A stretch of 17,351 bases of DNA from JBCCMB01 sp039026555 (lineage in GTDB: Bacteria; Pseudomonadota; Alphaproteobacteria; Caulobacterales; Hyphomonadaceae): contig JBCCMB010000053.1 in the NCBI GenBank assembly GCA_039026555.1, positions 1 through 17,351 of the forward strand. Reading direction: 5' to 3'. Both the position numbers and the translations under genes were made by a program. This document shows, piece after piece, positions 11,189-17,351 of the stretch. The notes beneath the pieces are model-generated. The model had not been told where the DNA came from. It worked only from the letters and a program-made list of their open reading frames with translations, and searched no databases. Positions within the stretch are counted from its first letter, which is position 1; each line of letters begins with the position of its first letter.

Positions 11189-11216
11189 ATGTAGTCTATC
11201 CAACCGCCTACGTCCA
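11189..11216 (-). promoter_or_regulatory. Possible sigma-70-type promoter of the secE-nusG operon
   Basis: On the minus strand TGGACG (11216-11211) and CTACAT (11194-11189) are separated by 16 nt, resembling the alphaproteobacterial TTGACA / CTATAT pattern. A start near 11182 would leave a leader of about 58 nt before the secE ATG. The match is imperfect and based only on inspection. It is the best candidate I found in the 203-nt divergent spacer. Confidence 0.3.
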
Positions 11217-11284
11217 TGCCGCAGCCGCTTTTTTTGTCCGATCGCGGCACTTTACGTGCGCGCGCGCTGGCGACACGGAGGCTT

Positions 11285-11307
11285 TCCGGCCTATGTCTAA
11301 GGCCGGA
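11285..11307 (+). promoter_or_regulatory. Hairpin just upstream of the 11328 gene's ribosome-binding site
   Basis: tccggcct (11285-11292) pairs perfectly with aggccgga (11300-11307) across a 7-nt loop. It is followed within a few bases by the SD (GGGAAAGGA) of the gene at 11328. No T-run follows on either strand, so it is not an intrinsic terminator. It may be an mRNA-stabilising 5' stem or an operator-like palindrome; the sequence cannot decide. Confidence 0.3.
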
Positions 11308-11327
11308 GACCGGGAAAGGATATATCA

Positions 11328-12062
11328 ATGCAGCGCCCCGTGAAGCACGTCACCCGCAAGGGCTATATCGAATACCGGATCGACAGCCCAAGCTTTCCCG
11401 ACGGCCATTGGGGATTTGAAGATTTCACGCTGACCCGCCATTCCGACGGAGCGCGGACGCTGCGCGCGCATTGCGAATTGTGGGATGAAGACGTGTTGAT
11501 CCGCGATGTGGTGCAATCGGTCGATAAGGATTTCACCCCTCATGACTTTTACGCCCGCTTGACCAAGAGCGATGCGTTTTACGGCGCCGCGCTTTATCGC
11601 TTCACAGACGATGAGGTCATCCTTGAGGGGTTCAACAAAGAAGACGGCGTAATTTCGGATAAGCGTCCCTTTGGTCCGCATATGCGCGGCTTTGGCACGC
11701 ATGCGCTCAATGCCGACGGGTGGATGGCGGCGAAGTTCGACCGCTCACAGGGCCCGCGCCAACATACGTTTGAGAACAATCTGCTGACCTCGATCGACCA
11801 TCGCGGCGCCACAGGACCCGCCTTCGCGACAACGAGCGCGAGTACAATGAAGTATTTCGGCGAAGAAACCGTGCACGTTAAAGCCGGCGCGTTCGACTGC
11901 TATCATTTCGCCTTCGTCCTCACCTCTAACGACCATCCGCCCTATCATTTCTGGGTCACCGCCGACGGCGATTTCATGTTCGTGAAGGGATCGGTCGACG
12001 CGCCCTATAATTGGACGTTTGAGTTGATCGACCTCAAGGAATGGGGACCGCTAGGCGGTTAG
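11328..12062 (+). CDS. Conserved protein of unknown function, beta-rich, cytoplasmic
   Basis: 244 aa with a good SD (GGGAAAGGA about 7 nt before the ATG). There is no signal peptide or membrane segment, so it is probably cytosolic. The sequence is rich in aromatic and alternating hydrophobic residues typical of an all-beta fold. Distinct blocks are FGTHAL (122-127), DHRGATGP (157-164), AGAFDCYHF (186-194) and HPPYHFWVTADGDFMFVKG (203-221). The order of a GE-type strand, an AG-F-C segment, then a strand-turn-strand with W.TADGD faintly recalls DUF3108-like beta-barrel/half-barrel proteins. I do not recognise it with certainty. It probably forms an operon with the DUF1838-like lipoprotein gene 36 nt downstream. 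Confidence 0.85.
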   Translation: MQRPVKHVTRKGYIEYRIDSPSFPDGHWGFEDFTLTRHSDGARTLRAHCELWDEDVLIRDVVQSVDKDFTPHDFYARLTKSDAFYGAALYRFTDDEVILEGFNKEDGVISDKRPFGPHMRGFGTHALNADGWMAAKFDRSQGPRQHTFENNLLTSIDHRGATGPAFATTSASTMKYFGEETVHVKAGAFDCYHFAFVLTSNDHPPYHFWVTADGDFMFVKGSVDAPYNWTFELIDLKEWGPLGG

Positions 12063-12098
12063 TTTGACGTCTTCAAACCTAAGCTGGGGATCTTACGC

Positions 12099-12935
12099 AT
12101 GTCTTTGAAAACGATTTCGACCGCGGCTTTGATCGCGCTCGCCGGTTGCGCGGCGACGACCGCGTCTTCAGGCGAGCCCACAGCCGCGTCTTACATCGCC
12201 GCCCCCGAAGGTCTTCGTGTCTGGGTCGATGCGCGCGCCGGAACGGGTGAGCCTGTCCACTGGGTGTCGGACGGGTCCGTCTACGCCTATCCTTCCGGCG
12301 AAAAGCTGATGGGCATGATCGGCTTTGACAGCTCGACGGTTATTTGGCCCGACGATCCTAGCGATCCCGTCATCCACCTCACCCGCAAAACATTCGCCTA
12401 TACGGATAAAGACACTGGCGAAGTGCTGACGGAGTATAATGGCAATCCGGTAACGCCCATCGCCTATCCCTATCAGATGATCACCTATCGGCTGGAGGAT
12501 GGACGCATTTACGGCGACGTCGAACAGGGTGTCGGGGACAATGTCCGGACGATTAAAGCCGATGAGGGCATTCCCTATCGAAAAATTGGCGACACCTTTG
12601 TCTACAACGCCGCCGTCTTCTTAGACATCCCGCTCCCCAATGACCGCAAACTGGAAGCCTGGGAGAATTATGATTTCTTCTTCCATCCCGAAGGCTCAGT
12701 TGAAGAACCGCACCAAATGGCGTGGCAGCGTTACGGCAAACTACCGCCTTGGGCGGACGGCGAGCAGGCGATCATCCACCTCCATTCCTGGCGGGTTGAG
12801 AGCCATGATGAGTTCCCGCCGCAATTGCTGGAGTGGGCGACGGCGGAAAAGCCGGAATGGCTTCGCCCGCCGGCGAGCGTTGAAGAAGTGCGCGAGTTGC
12901 AAAGCGGCGCCGCCGCGCTGGGTTGGGGCGAGTAG
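12099..12935 (+). CDS. DUF1838-like putative lipoprotein
   Basis: 278 aa. The N-terminus has a short hydrophobic segment and a lipobox LAGC with Cys at residue 17, so it is predicted to be a lipoprotein anchored in the envelope. The following residues are a low-complexity linker rich in Ala, Thr and Ser. The body resembles DUF1838: residues 37-62 (V-V-DARAGTGEPVHW...GSVYAYPSG) and 96-120 (RKTFAYTDKDTGEVL then TEYNGNPVTP). The family has no established biochemical role that I know of. Start ATG 12099 has GGGG about 9 nt upstream. It follows the 11328 gene by 36 nt and ends 6 nt before the convergent gene at 12942. Family assignment is from motif memory and moderately sure. Confidence 0.82.
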   Translation: MSLKTISTAALIALAGCAATTASSGEPTAASYIAAPEGLRVWVDARAGTGEPVHWVSDGSVYAYPSGEKLMGMIGFDSSTVIWPDDPSDPVIHLTRKTFAYTDKDTGEVLTEYNGNPVTPIAYPYQMITYRLEDGRIYGDVEQGVGDNVRTIKADEGIPYRKIGDTFVYNAAVFLDIPLPNDRKLEAWENYDFFFHPEGSVEEPHQMAWQRYGKLPPWADGEQAIIHLHSWRVESHDEFPPQLLEWATAEKPEWLRPPASVEEVRELQSGAAALGWGE

Positions 12936-12941
12936 GCCGTT

Positions 12942-13319
12942 CTAAGCGGTTGCGACGCCCGCCCAGGCGGCCGCGCCGACAAGCCAAAACACATAGGGCG
13001 CTGGCGTCTTGAAAAGCGCGCCGCCGCCCATCAGCGCCATTCCAAGACCGATAAATGCAAACCCCGTCACCGTGATGCTTGCGAAAATCGCCGCGCCGAT
13101 TTGGTCCGGAACATTGGCGGCGTAGGCGAATGCGCCCGCGCAAGCGAGCAATGCGACGGTGCCGACATGCCATGAAAAATAAGCGAGCCACGCCGTGCGT
13201 TGCGGCAGCGCGTCTTCGCCGAGGATCGTCGGTACGAATTTACGCCCGCCCGCCAGCACATGCCCGACGGCGATGAGCCCGCTAAGCACCGCCGCAATGA
13301 TAAAAAACGCTTGAGACAT
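12942..13319 (-). CDS. Small four-helix membrane protein of unknown function
   Basis: 125 aa from ATG 13319, which has a clear SD (GGGAG, 7 nt upstream). An in-frame upstream extension to 13388 would place the SD inside the gene and is not used. Four hydrophobic segments lie at about 4-22, 43-67, 72-95 and 102-122. Marked features are GHVLAGGRKFVPTIL after helix 1 and the FSWH motif inside helix 2; Gly and His within helices recall small uncharacterised inner-membrane families. No known function. It overlaps nothing and converges tail-to-tail with the lipoprotein gene (6 nt apart). Confidence 0.8.
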   Translation of the reverse strand: MSQAFFIIAAVLSGLIAVGHVLAGGRKFVPTILGEDALPQRTAWLAYFSWHVGTVALLACAGAFAYAANVPDQIGAAIFASITVTGFAFIGLGMALMGGGALFKTPAPYVFWLVGAAAWAGVATA

Positions 13320-13447
13320 TCTGCGCTCCCTATGCGGCGACGGGATCACCAATATCCCGGCGAGACAAGCTTCAAAGTACCGCTTCACGGCGCTTCAAAC
13401 TCGCGCGATCCGCAATTGGGCTCGCCGAGGCGCTAGATACAAAAAGA

Positions 13448-14047
13448 CTAGGCTGTACCTTTTGAGATCCTCCGCCGCGTCACAATTAGCCCCACAAAGA
13501 GACAGCAAGCGATCCCTACCGCAGCGGGAAACAAAACGGTGGTCCAGGAATAATTGTCCAACGCCAAAACGACGAACGCATTGCGCAGCGCACCGACCGC
13601 GAAGAAAATCGCGCTTTCTTCGTTCGGCGCGTCATAGGCCTTGCGGATTGAAGGACCAAAGCCCAGCAAATCCACCAAAGTGAGCACAATCACGGCCGAG
13701 AGCGCCGTTTCGGTAAAGACCCAAAGCGGCAACGCGCTCGCGGCCAGGATAAGAAACACCCAGTCCATTTTTACGATGCTGGTGTCGCCGGATTTCAGCC
13801 ACGCCAAGACGGCGATTGAGAAACTGATGCAGCCGGATATGCCGATCACCCAAGCGCCATAGCCGCCGCCATCAAGAAGCTGGGCGACAAAAACAACGAC
13901 TGTGCCGAACCCCCATATCAGCCATGAGAAGACGTGCGGCTTCGTCTCTCCGGCCAAGATCGAAAGGATGTAGGGAACAAACGCGGCAAACGTCAGAAAG
14001 AGCGCGAGCGCGCCGAAAACTTCTTTTGAAATCAAAACCTCGAACAT
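13448..14047 (-). CDS. Seven-helix membrane protein with two PQ-loop-like repeats
   Basis: 199 aa with about seven hydrophobic segments (near 10-32, 41-58, 64-84, 93-110, 113-130, 145-163, 168-188). Two related segments are offset by about 107 residues: P25 YILSILAGETKPHVFSWLIW and P132 SIRKAYDAPNEESAIFFAVG. Each has Pro at the end of a helix, then a polar loop, then the next helix. This is the layout of PQ-loop/SWEET-like transporters, where Pro-Gln or a relative ends a helix and K(P/T)xxxSxxxW follows. The canonical PQ pair is missing (PY and PS instead), so the relation is distant. The substrate is unknown. No clear SD precedes ATG 14047. The gene is divergent from glpK (165 nt). Confidence 0.75.
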   Translation of the reverse strand: MFEVLISKEVFGALALFLTFAAFVPYILSILAGETKPHVFSWLIWGFGTVVVFVAQLLDGGGYGAWVIGISGCISFSIAVLAWLKSGDTSIVKMDWVFLILAASALPLWVFTETALSAVIVLTLVDLLGFGPSIRKAYDAPNEESAIFFAVGALRNAFVVLALDNYSWTTVLFPAAVGIACCLFVGLIVTRRRISKGTA

Positions 14048-14212
14048 CGGCGTATCATGTCGAGCTTAAAGGCGTTTATCGAGCGGAAATCTTCGTCCGC
14101 AGACCCGCCTTCAGAATTGTCGACCTTTTCGCCCGAACGGCGGCGACCCCCTCTATTCCCGCTTCAAAATCCATGATTGGCTGTGGGCTCAACACTCCAA
14201 TTCGCGGTTCTT

Positions 14213-15715
14213 ATGCCCCCACCCGCTCTTATCGCCATTGACCAAGGCACCACGTCCAGCCGGGCGATGGCGTTTGATCTCTCCGGCGAAAGCGTCGCCA
14301 GCGCGCAGGCCGAATTCCCGCAAATCTATCCAGCTGACGGCTGGGTTGAGCATGACCCCGAAGCGATTTGGACGAGCGTAGTGAAGACCGCGCGCGCGGC
14401 GATTGGAGAGGCGGAGGCCAAGGGCTATGCGCCCGCGGCGATCGGCGTCGCCAACCAGCGCGAAACCGTCGTCATTTGGGACCGAAAGACCGGCGCGCCA
14501 ATTTACAACGCCATTGTCTGGCAGGACCGGCGCACCGCTGATATGTGCGCCCAATTGGTCGCCGACGGTGCGGATTCCGATATCCAGGCGCGCACCGGAC
14601 TTATTGTGGATCCTTACTTCTCTGCGACCAAAATCGCGTGGATCCTCGACAAAGTGTCCGGCGCACGCGCCCGCGCCGAAGCCGGCGATCTCGCCTTCGG
14701 CACCATCGATACGTTTTTGATCTGGCGGCTGACCGGCGGACGCGTGCATGCGACGGACGGGACCAACGCCAGCCGCACCAGCCTGTTTAATCTGGAAACC
14801 CTGGATTGGGATGACGCGCTTTTGCAGCTGTTTAAAATCCCCCGCGCGATCTTGCCTGAGATCAAAGACTGCGCTGCTGATTTTGGGACGACGAACGCGG
14901 ACATTCTCGGTCAGGCGCTGGCCATCACCGGAATTGCAGGCGACCAACAGGCCGCCGCCATCGGCCAAGCGTGTTTCTCGCCCGGCGATATTAAGAGCAC
15001 CTATGGCACCGGTTGCTTCGCGCTGATCAATACGGGTGACATGATTGCGCGATCGCAGAACCGCCTGTTATCCACGCTTGCCTATCGTTTGGATGGGCGG
15101 CCAAGCTATGCGCTGGAAGGCTCGCTATTCATCGCCGGCGCGGCAGTGCAATGGCTACGCGACGAATTGGGCGTCATCAACGCGTCAGCCGAAACCGAAG
15201 CGCGCGCGGCGCGGGCGGCGGAAGATTCGAACGTCGTCATGGTGCCGGCCTTCACCGGCATGGGCGCCCCGCAATGGGCGCCCGGCGCGCGCGCTGCGAT
15301 TTTCGGCATGACCCGCGCAACAGGCCCGGACGAGCTCGCCCGCGCGGCGTTGGACGGCGTCGTCTGCCAAACTTGCGATCTGTTCGACGCCATGGCGCGC
15401 GACGGCGTTCGGCCAGCGGCGCTCAAAATCGATGGCGGCATGACGGCGAATGATTGGTTCGCCCAGCGTTTGGCCGACATGCTGAACCTGAGTGTTGATC
15501 GCCCAAAGACCTTGGAAACGACCGCCTTGGGCGCCGCCCACCTCGCGGGGCTTGGCGCAGGGCTCTACAATTCGCTGGAGGACATCCAGCAAAACTGGGC
15601 GCTGGAAAAACGGTTTGAACCTGCGATGACCGACACGGATCGCAACCAAAATCTTAGGCGGTGGCGCGCCTGCGTCGATGCTGTACTTGCAGTCGCGGCG
15701 ATTGAAGCCGAATAA
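14213..15715 (+). CDS. glpK: Glycerol kinase
   Basis: FGGY-family kinase that phosphorylates glycerol to sn-glycerol-3-phosphate with ATP. It has 500 aa from ATG 14213, the standard length. The phosphate-binding loop is DQGTTSSR at 10-17. The glycerol-binding residues are all present: R83 and E84 in NQRE, Y135 in DPYFS, D244 in GDQQ (catalytic base) and F269 in GTGCF. The C-terminal ATP-domain motifs DGG (KIDGGMTANDWF) and TTALGAAHLAG follow. A longer reading from TTG 14177 would add 12 residues not found in the family. Neither start has a good SD. The E. coli GGKGG-containing FBP loop is absent. A dehydrogenase gene follows 58 nt downstream; no glpF or glpD is in the window. Confidence 0.96.
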   Translation: MPPPALIAIDQGTTSSRAMAFDLSGESVASAQAEFPQIYPADGWVEHDPEAIWTSVVKTARAAIGEAEAKGYAPAAIGVANQRETVVIWDRKTGAPIYNAIVWQDRRTADMCAQLVADGADSDIQARTGLIVDPYFSATKIAWILDKVSGARARAEAGDLAFGTIDTFLIWRLTGGRVHATDGTNASRTSLFNLETLDWDDALLQLFKIPRAILPEIKDCAADFGTTNADILGQALAITGIAGDQQAAAIGQACFSPGDIKSTYGTGCFALINTGDMIARSQNRLLSTLAYRLDGRPSYALEGSLFIAGAAVQWLRDELGVINASAETEARAARAAEDSNVVMVPAFTGMGAPQWAPGARAAIFGMTRATGPDELARAALDGVVCQTCDLFDAMARDGVRPAALKIDGGMTANDWFAQRLADMLNLSVDRPKTLETTALGAAHLAGLGAGLYNSLEDIQQNWALEKRFEPAMTDTDRNQNLRRWRACVDAVLAVAAIEAE

Positions 15716-15773
15716 GGCAGCAGCAGGACGCTCCCCGGCCTGGTCACCTTTTTCGCCGCTTAGAGGAATTCCC

Positions 15774-16661
15774 ATGAAGATAGGCTATATCGGCGTCGGC
15801 ATTATGGGCGCGCCCATGGCCGGCCACCTTCAGGCAGCGGGCCATGATCTTTATCTGGTTCAGAACCGATCTCCTCTGCCGGAGGCGTTGTTGGCGGCTG
15901 GCGCGACGGCGTGCGGCTCCGCCAAAGAGGTCGCGGAGAATTCGGACGTCATTTTCCTCAACGTGCCGGACACGCCGGACGTGGAGCACGTCGTTTTTGG
16001 TCCAGGCGGCGTCGCTGAAGGCTTGCAGCCCGACGCGGTTATTGTCGACAATTCGACCATCAGCCCGATTGCAACCAAGGACTTCGCGGCGCGGATCGAA
16101 GCGCTGGGCGGACACTTCGTCGATGCGCCGGTGTCCGGCGGCGAAGTCGGCGCCAAAGCGGCCACGCTCACCATCATGGTCGGCGCGACAGAAGATGTGT
16201 TTGCGCGGGTGAAACCGCTCCTTGAGATTATCGGCAAAACCGTCACGCGGATTGGCCAACCGGGGACCGGGCAAATTTGTAAGGCCTGCAATCAGATCAT
16301 TGTAGCGCTGAACATTGAGGCCGTGGCCGAAGCGCTTGTCTTCGCCGCAAAAGCCGGCGCGGATGTCGAAAAAGTGCGTGAAGCCTTGCTGGGTGGATTT
16401 GCGCAATCGCGTGTGTTGGAAATCCATGGCGAGCGTATGATCAAGCGGACATTTGAGCCCGGCTTCCGCGTGGAATTGCACCACAAGGATTTGGGCATTG
16501 CGCTGGACAGCGCCAAATCGCTCGCGCTCTCCTTGCCTAACACGGCGGCGGCGCAGGAAATGTTCAACTCCCTGATCGCCCATGGCGAGGCCGGTTTGGA
16601 CGACAGCGCCTTAGTAAAAGCGCTGGAAAGAGCCGCCAACGCCAAGGTCGCCGAGGACTGA
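15774..16661 (+). CDS. Beta-hydroxyacid dehydrogenase, tartronate-semialdehyde reductase (GarR/GlxR) type
   Basis: 295 aa. Starting at ATG 15774 with SD GAGGAA 5 nt away, it begins with the Rossmann motif GVGIMGAPMAGHL (residues 7-19). The family substrate motif DAPVSGG is at 117-123, and the catalytic Lys is K170 in KACNQ, with N174. The segments NQIIVALNIEAVAEAL and PGFRVELHHKDL match GarR/GlxR, which reduce 2-hydroxy-3-oxopropionate to D-glycerate, better than they match 3-hydroxyisobutyrate dehydrogenase (MmsB). The loop after the second strand reads VQNRS, an N-R-S pattern common in NADPH-using members, so NADPH is a possible cofactor. Probably co-transcribed with glpK. The exact substrate is uncertain. 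Confidence 0.9.
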   Translation: MKIGYIGVGIMGAPMAGHLQAAGHDLYLVQNRSPLPEALLAAGATACGSAKEVAENSDVIFLNVPDTPDVEHVVFGPGGVAEGLQPDAVIVDNSTISPIATKDFAARIEALGGHFVDAPVSGGEVGAKAATLTIMVGATEDVFARVKPLLEIIGKTVTRIGQPGTGQICKACNQIIVALNIEAVAEALVFAAKAGADVEKVREALLGGFAQSRVLEIHGERMIKRTFEPGFRVELHHKDLGIALDSAKSLALSLPNTAAAQEMFNSLIAHGEAGLDDSALVKALERAANAKVAED

Positions 16662-16681
16662 GGAAGCCGGCGCGCGAGATC

Positions 16682-16709
16682 TTGTCCGAACCGCTCAGCT
16701 CAGCTATCA
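16682..16709 (+). promoter_or_regulatory. Candidate promoter of the tRNA-Trp gene
   Basis: TTGTCC (16682-16687) and CTATCA (16704-16709) are separated by 16 nt, resembling the TTGACA / CTATAT-type alphaproteobacterial sigma-70 promoter. The predicted start, near 16716, lies about 9 nt before the mature tRNA 5' end, a plausible short leader for RNase P processing. No other gene's start is nearby. Confidence 0.45.
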
Positions 16710-16724
16710 CCGCACCTCGCCTGA

Positions 16725-16800
16725 AGGGGTTTAGCTCAGTTGGTAGAGCATCGGTCTCCAAAACCGAGGGTCGTGGGTTCGAGTCCCTCAGCCCCTGCCA
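16725..16800 (+). tRNA. tRNA-Trp (anticodon CCA)
   Basis: 76 nt forming a full cloverleaf. The acceptor stem AGGGGTT pairs with AGCCCCT (one U-G). The D stem is GCTC/GAGC. The anticodon stem TCGGT/ACCGA encloses CTCCAAA with anticodon CCA at positions 34-36. The T arm is GTGGG-TTCGAGT-CCCTC with one U-U mismatch, which is tolerated in related tRNA-Trp genes. The discriminator is G and the CCA end is encoded in the DNA. It is a single-copy type gene. In many relatives it lies directly upstream of secE on the same strand; here it is on the opposite strand and 5.6 kb away. No terminator was seen downstream. Confidence 0.97.
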
Positions 16801-16820
16801 GGCGGTTCAGCGATATTTGT

Positions 16821-17351
16821 TCAGTGAGTGTTGGGCGGACGTAGCGTTCGCATAAACCGACGATCAATCCTGTCCTTCAAACGCCAAAGCCAATCGCCCT
16901 CGACCGAGAGACCATATTTGAGCGCGACGGCGGATTTGTCGCCGGTTGAAACCAGTTTCAGATAATCGCGTTGAGGTTGGAATGGGCGCAGCGCCCGTCC
17001 AAAGAGCGCCGCCTGAAGGTTGTTCAATAGAACCGGCGCCTGACGGACGGCGAAAACCCCCGCTTTCTCACGTGGCGTTTCCGTCATGTGCGCGCAATCG
17101 CCAACTGCGAACACATCTTGATGGGATAGGGAGCGAAGATAAGGATCGACGCTGATATATCCGTCGAGCTGCGCCAATTCAGTCGTGGAGATCCATTCAT
17201 AGGGTCGAGCGCCCGCCGCCGACACCGTGAAATCGGCCTCGATCAATGCGCCGTCCGCCAAGACAATGCTGTCTGGATGGATGCGCGAAATGGTGCTCCC
17301 GGCTGCCAAACGGATCCCGTTTCGCGTAAGGGCCGCCAGCAAGCGTCGGCG
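16821..17351 (-). CDS. FAD-dependent pyridine nucleotide-disulfide oxidoreductase, SelD-associated type (partial, N-terminus off the right edge)
   Basis: The frame is open from the right edge to the stop at 16821; the 177 residues present are the C-terminal part, preceded by a further three codons beyond the first in-frame TTG. The FAD-binding motif DVFAVGDCAHM is present, preceded by SAAGARPYEWI. The ending KAGVFAVRQAPVLLNNLQAAL...FQPQRDYLKLVSTGD...WRLKDRIDRRFM matches the C-terminal part of the NDH-2-like flavoprotein family that is often fused N-terminally to SelD (selenophosphate synthetase). Here the protein ends after RTLRPPNTH, so there is no SelD domain after it. It converges on tRNA-Trp (20 nt apart). 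The substrate is unknown; any role in selenium metabolism is inference. Confidence 0.85.
   Translation of the reverse strand, partial: RRRLLAALTRNGIRLAAGSTISRIHPDSIVLADGALIEADFTVSAAGARPYEWISTTELAQLDGYISVDPYLRSLSHQDVFAVGDCAHMTETPREKAGVFAVRQAPVLLNNLQAALFGRALRPFQPQRDYLKLVSTGDKSAVALKYGLSVEGDWLWRLKDRIDRRFMRTLRPPNTH

Noticed and set aside
11229..11235. T7 run as a rho-independent terminator
   Set aside because: No GC-rich stem precedes it on the plus strand, and there is no upstream plus-strand gene to terminate.
11125..11328. 68-codon N-terminal extension of secE
   Set aside because: Runs through the promoter region; SecE normally starts at the MAETKKR methionine.
13435..13450. T-tract after the 13448 gene as a terminator
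   Set aside because: Only a weak AAAAG/CTTTT pairing precedes it; not convincing.
14189..14968. Minus-strand frame of 259 codons inside glpK
   Set aside because: Antisense shadow of a well-conserved enzyme.
15678..15773. N-terminal extension of the reductase overlapping glpK
   Set aside because: The Rossmann motif starts at the internal ATG 15774, which has a clear SD.
16564..16761. Minus-strand ORF overlapping the tRNA and the reductase end
   Set aside because: Antisense to a complete tRNA gene; no SD or similarity.
16725..16800. U-U mismatch in the tRNA-Trp T-stem as a sign of a pseudogene
   Set aside because: All other arms are intact, the CCA end is encoded, and similar T-stem mismatches are common in related tRNA-Trp genes.
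11125..17351. Search for a mobile element, integrase, CRISPR or defence cluster in the accessory half
   Set aside because: No transposase or integrase motifs, no direct or terminal repeats at the tRNA, and no repeat-spacer pattern seen.

Overview
The window is a stretch of a moderately GC-rich alphaproteobacterial chromosome. About the first 11.1 kb is the conserved secE-nusG-rplK-rplA-rplJ-rplL-rpoB-rpoC transcription/translation cluster, entirely on the minus strand; rpoC runs off the left edge after 1142 codons. The protein sequences (NusG, SecE, L11, L10, RpoB) look alphaproteobacterial, and the Caulobacterales/Hyphomonadaceae/Parvularculales neighbourhood is my best guess, but genus cannot be read from this alone.

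Reading the minus strand from its start: secE (11124) and nusG are nearly contiguous. A structured leader of about 110 nt precedes rplK-rplA, which are separated by 5 nt. A hairpin with a weak U-tail follows rplA, and a gene-free stretch of 332 nt leads into rplJ-rplL. A 202-nt spacer with several hairpins leads into rpoB, and an 84-nt spacer with a perfect GC hairpin leads into rpoC. The spacers fit the known arrangement in which the r-protein and polymerase genes are co-transcribed but separated by attenuation, processing or autoregulatory sites.

From 11.1 kb rightwards the region is accessory. Divergent from secE is a plus-strand pair: a cytosolic beta-rich protein of unknown function and a DUF1838-like lipoprotein. 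They converge on a small four-helix membrane protein (minus). Next is a seven-helix membrane protein (minus) that looks like a duplicated PQ-loop-type protein. Divergent from it, a plus-strand pair encodes glycerol kinase (GlpK) and a beta-hydroxyacid dehydrogenase of the tartronate-semialdehyde reductase type, both acting on three-carbon compounds. Then come a tRNA-Trp(CCA) with its own plausible promoter and, converging on it, the C-terminal part of an FAD-dependent oxidoreductase of the kind usually fused to or paired with SelD.

I found no mobile element, CRISPR array, toxin-antitoxin or defence cluster. Nothing here amounts to a clearly new multi-gene system. The most interesting leads are the DUF1838 pair, the duplicated PQ-loop-like protein, the SelD-type flavoprotein without a SelD domain, the displaced tRNA-Trp, and the RNA structures in the ribosomal/polymerase operon spacers.
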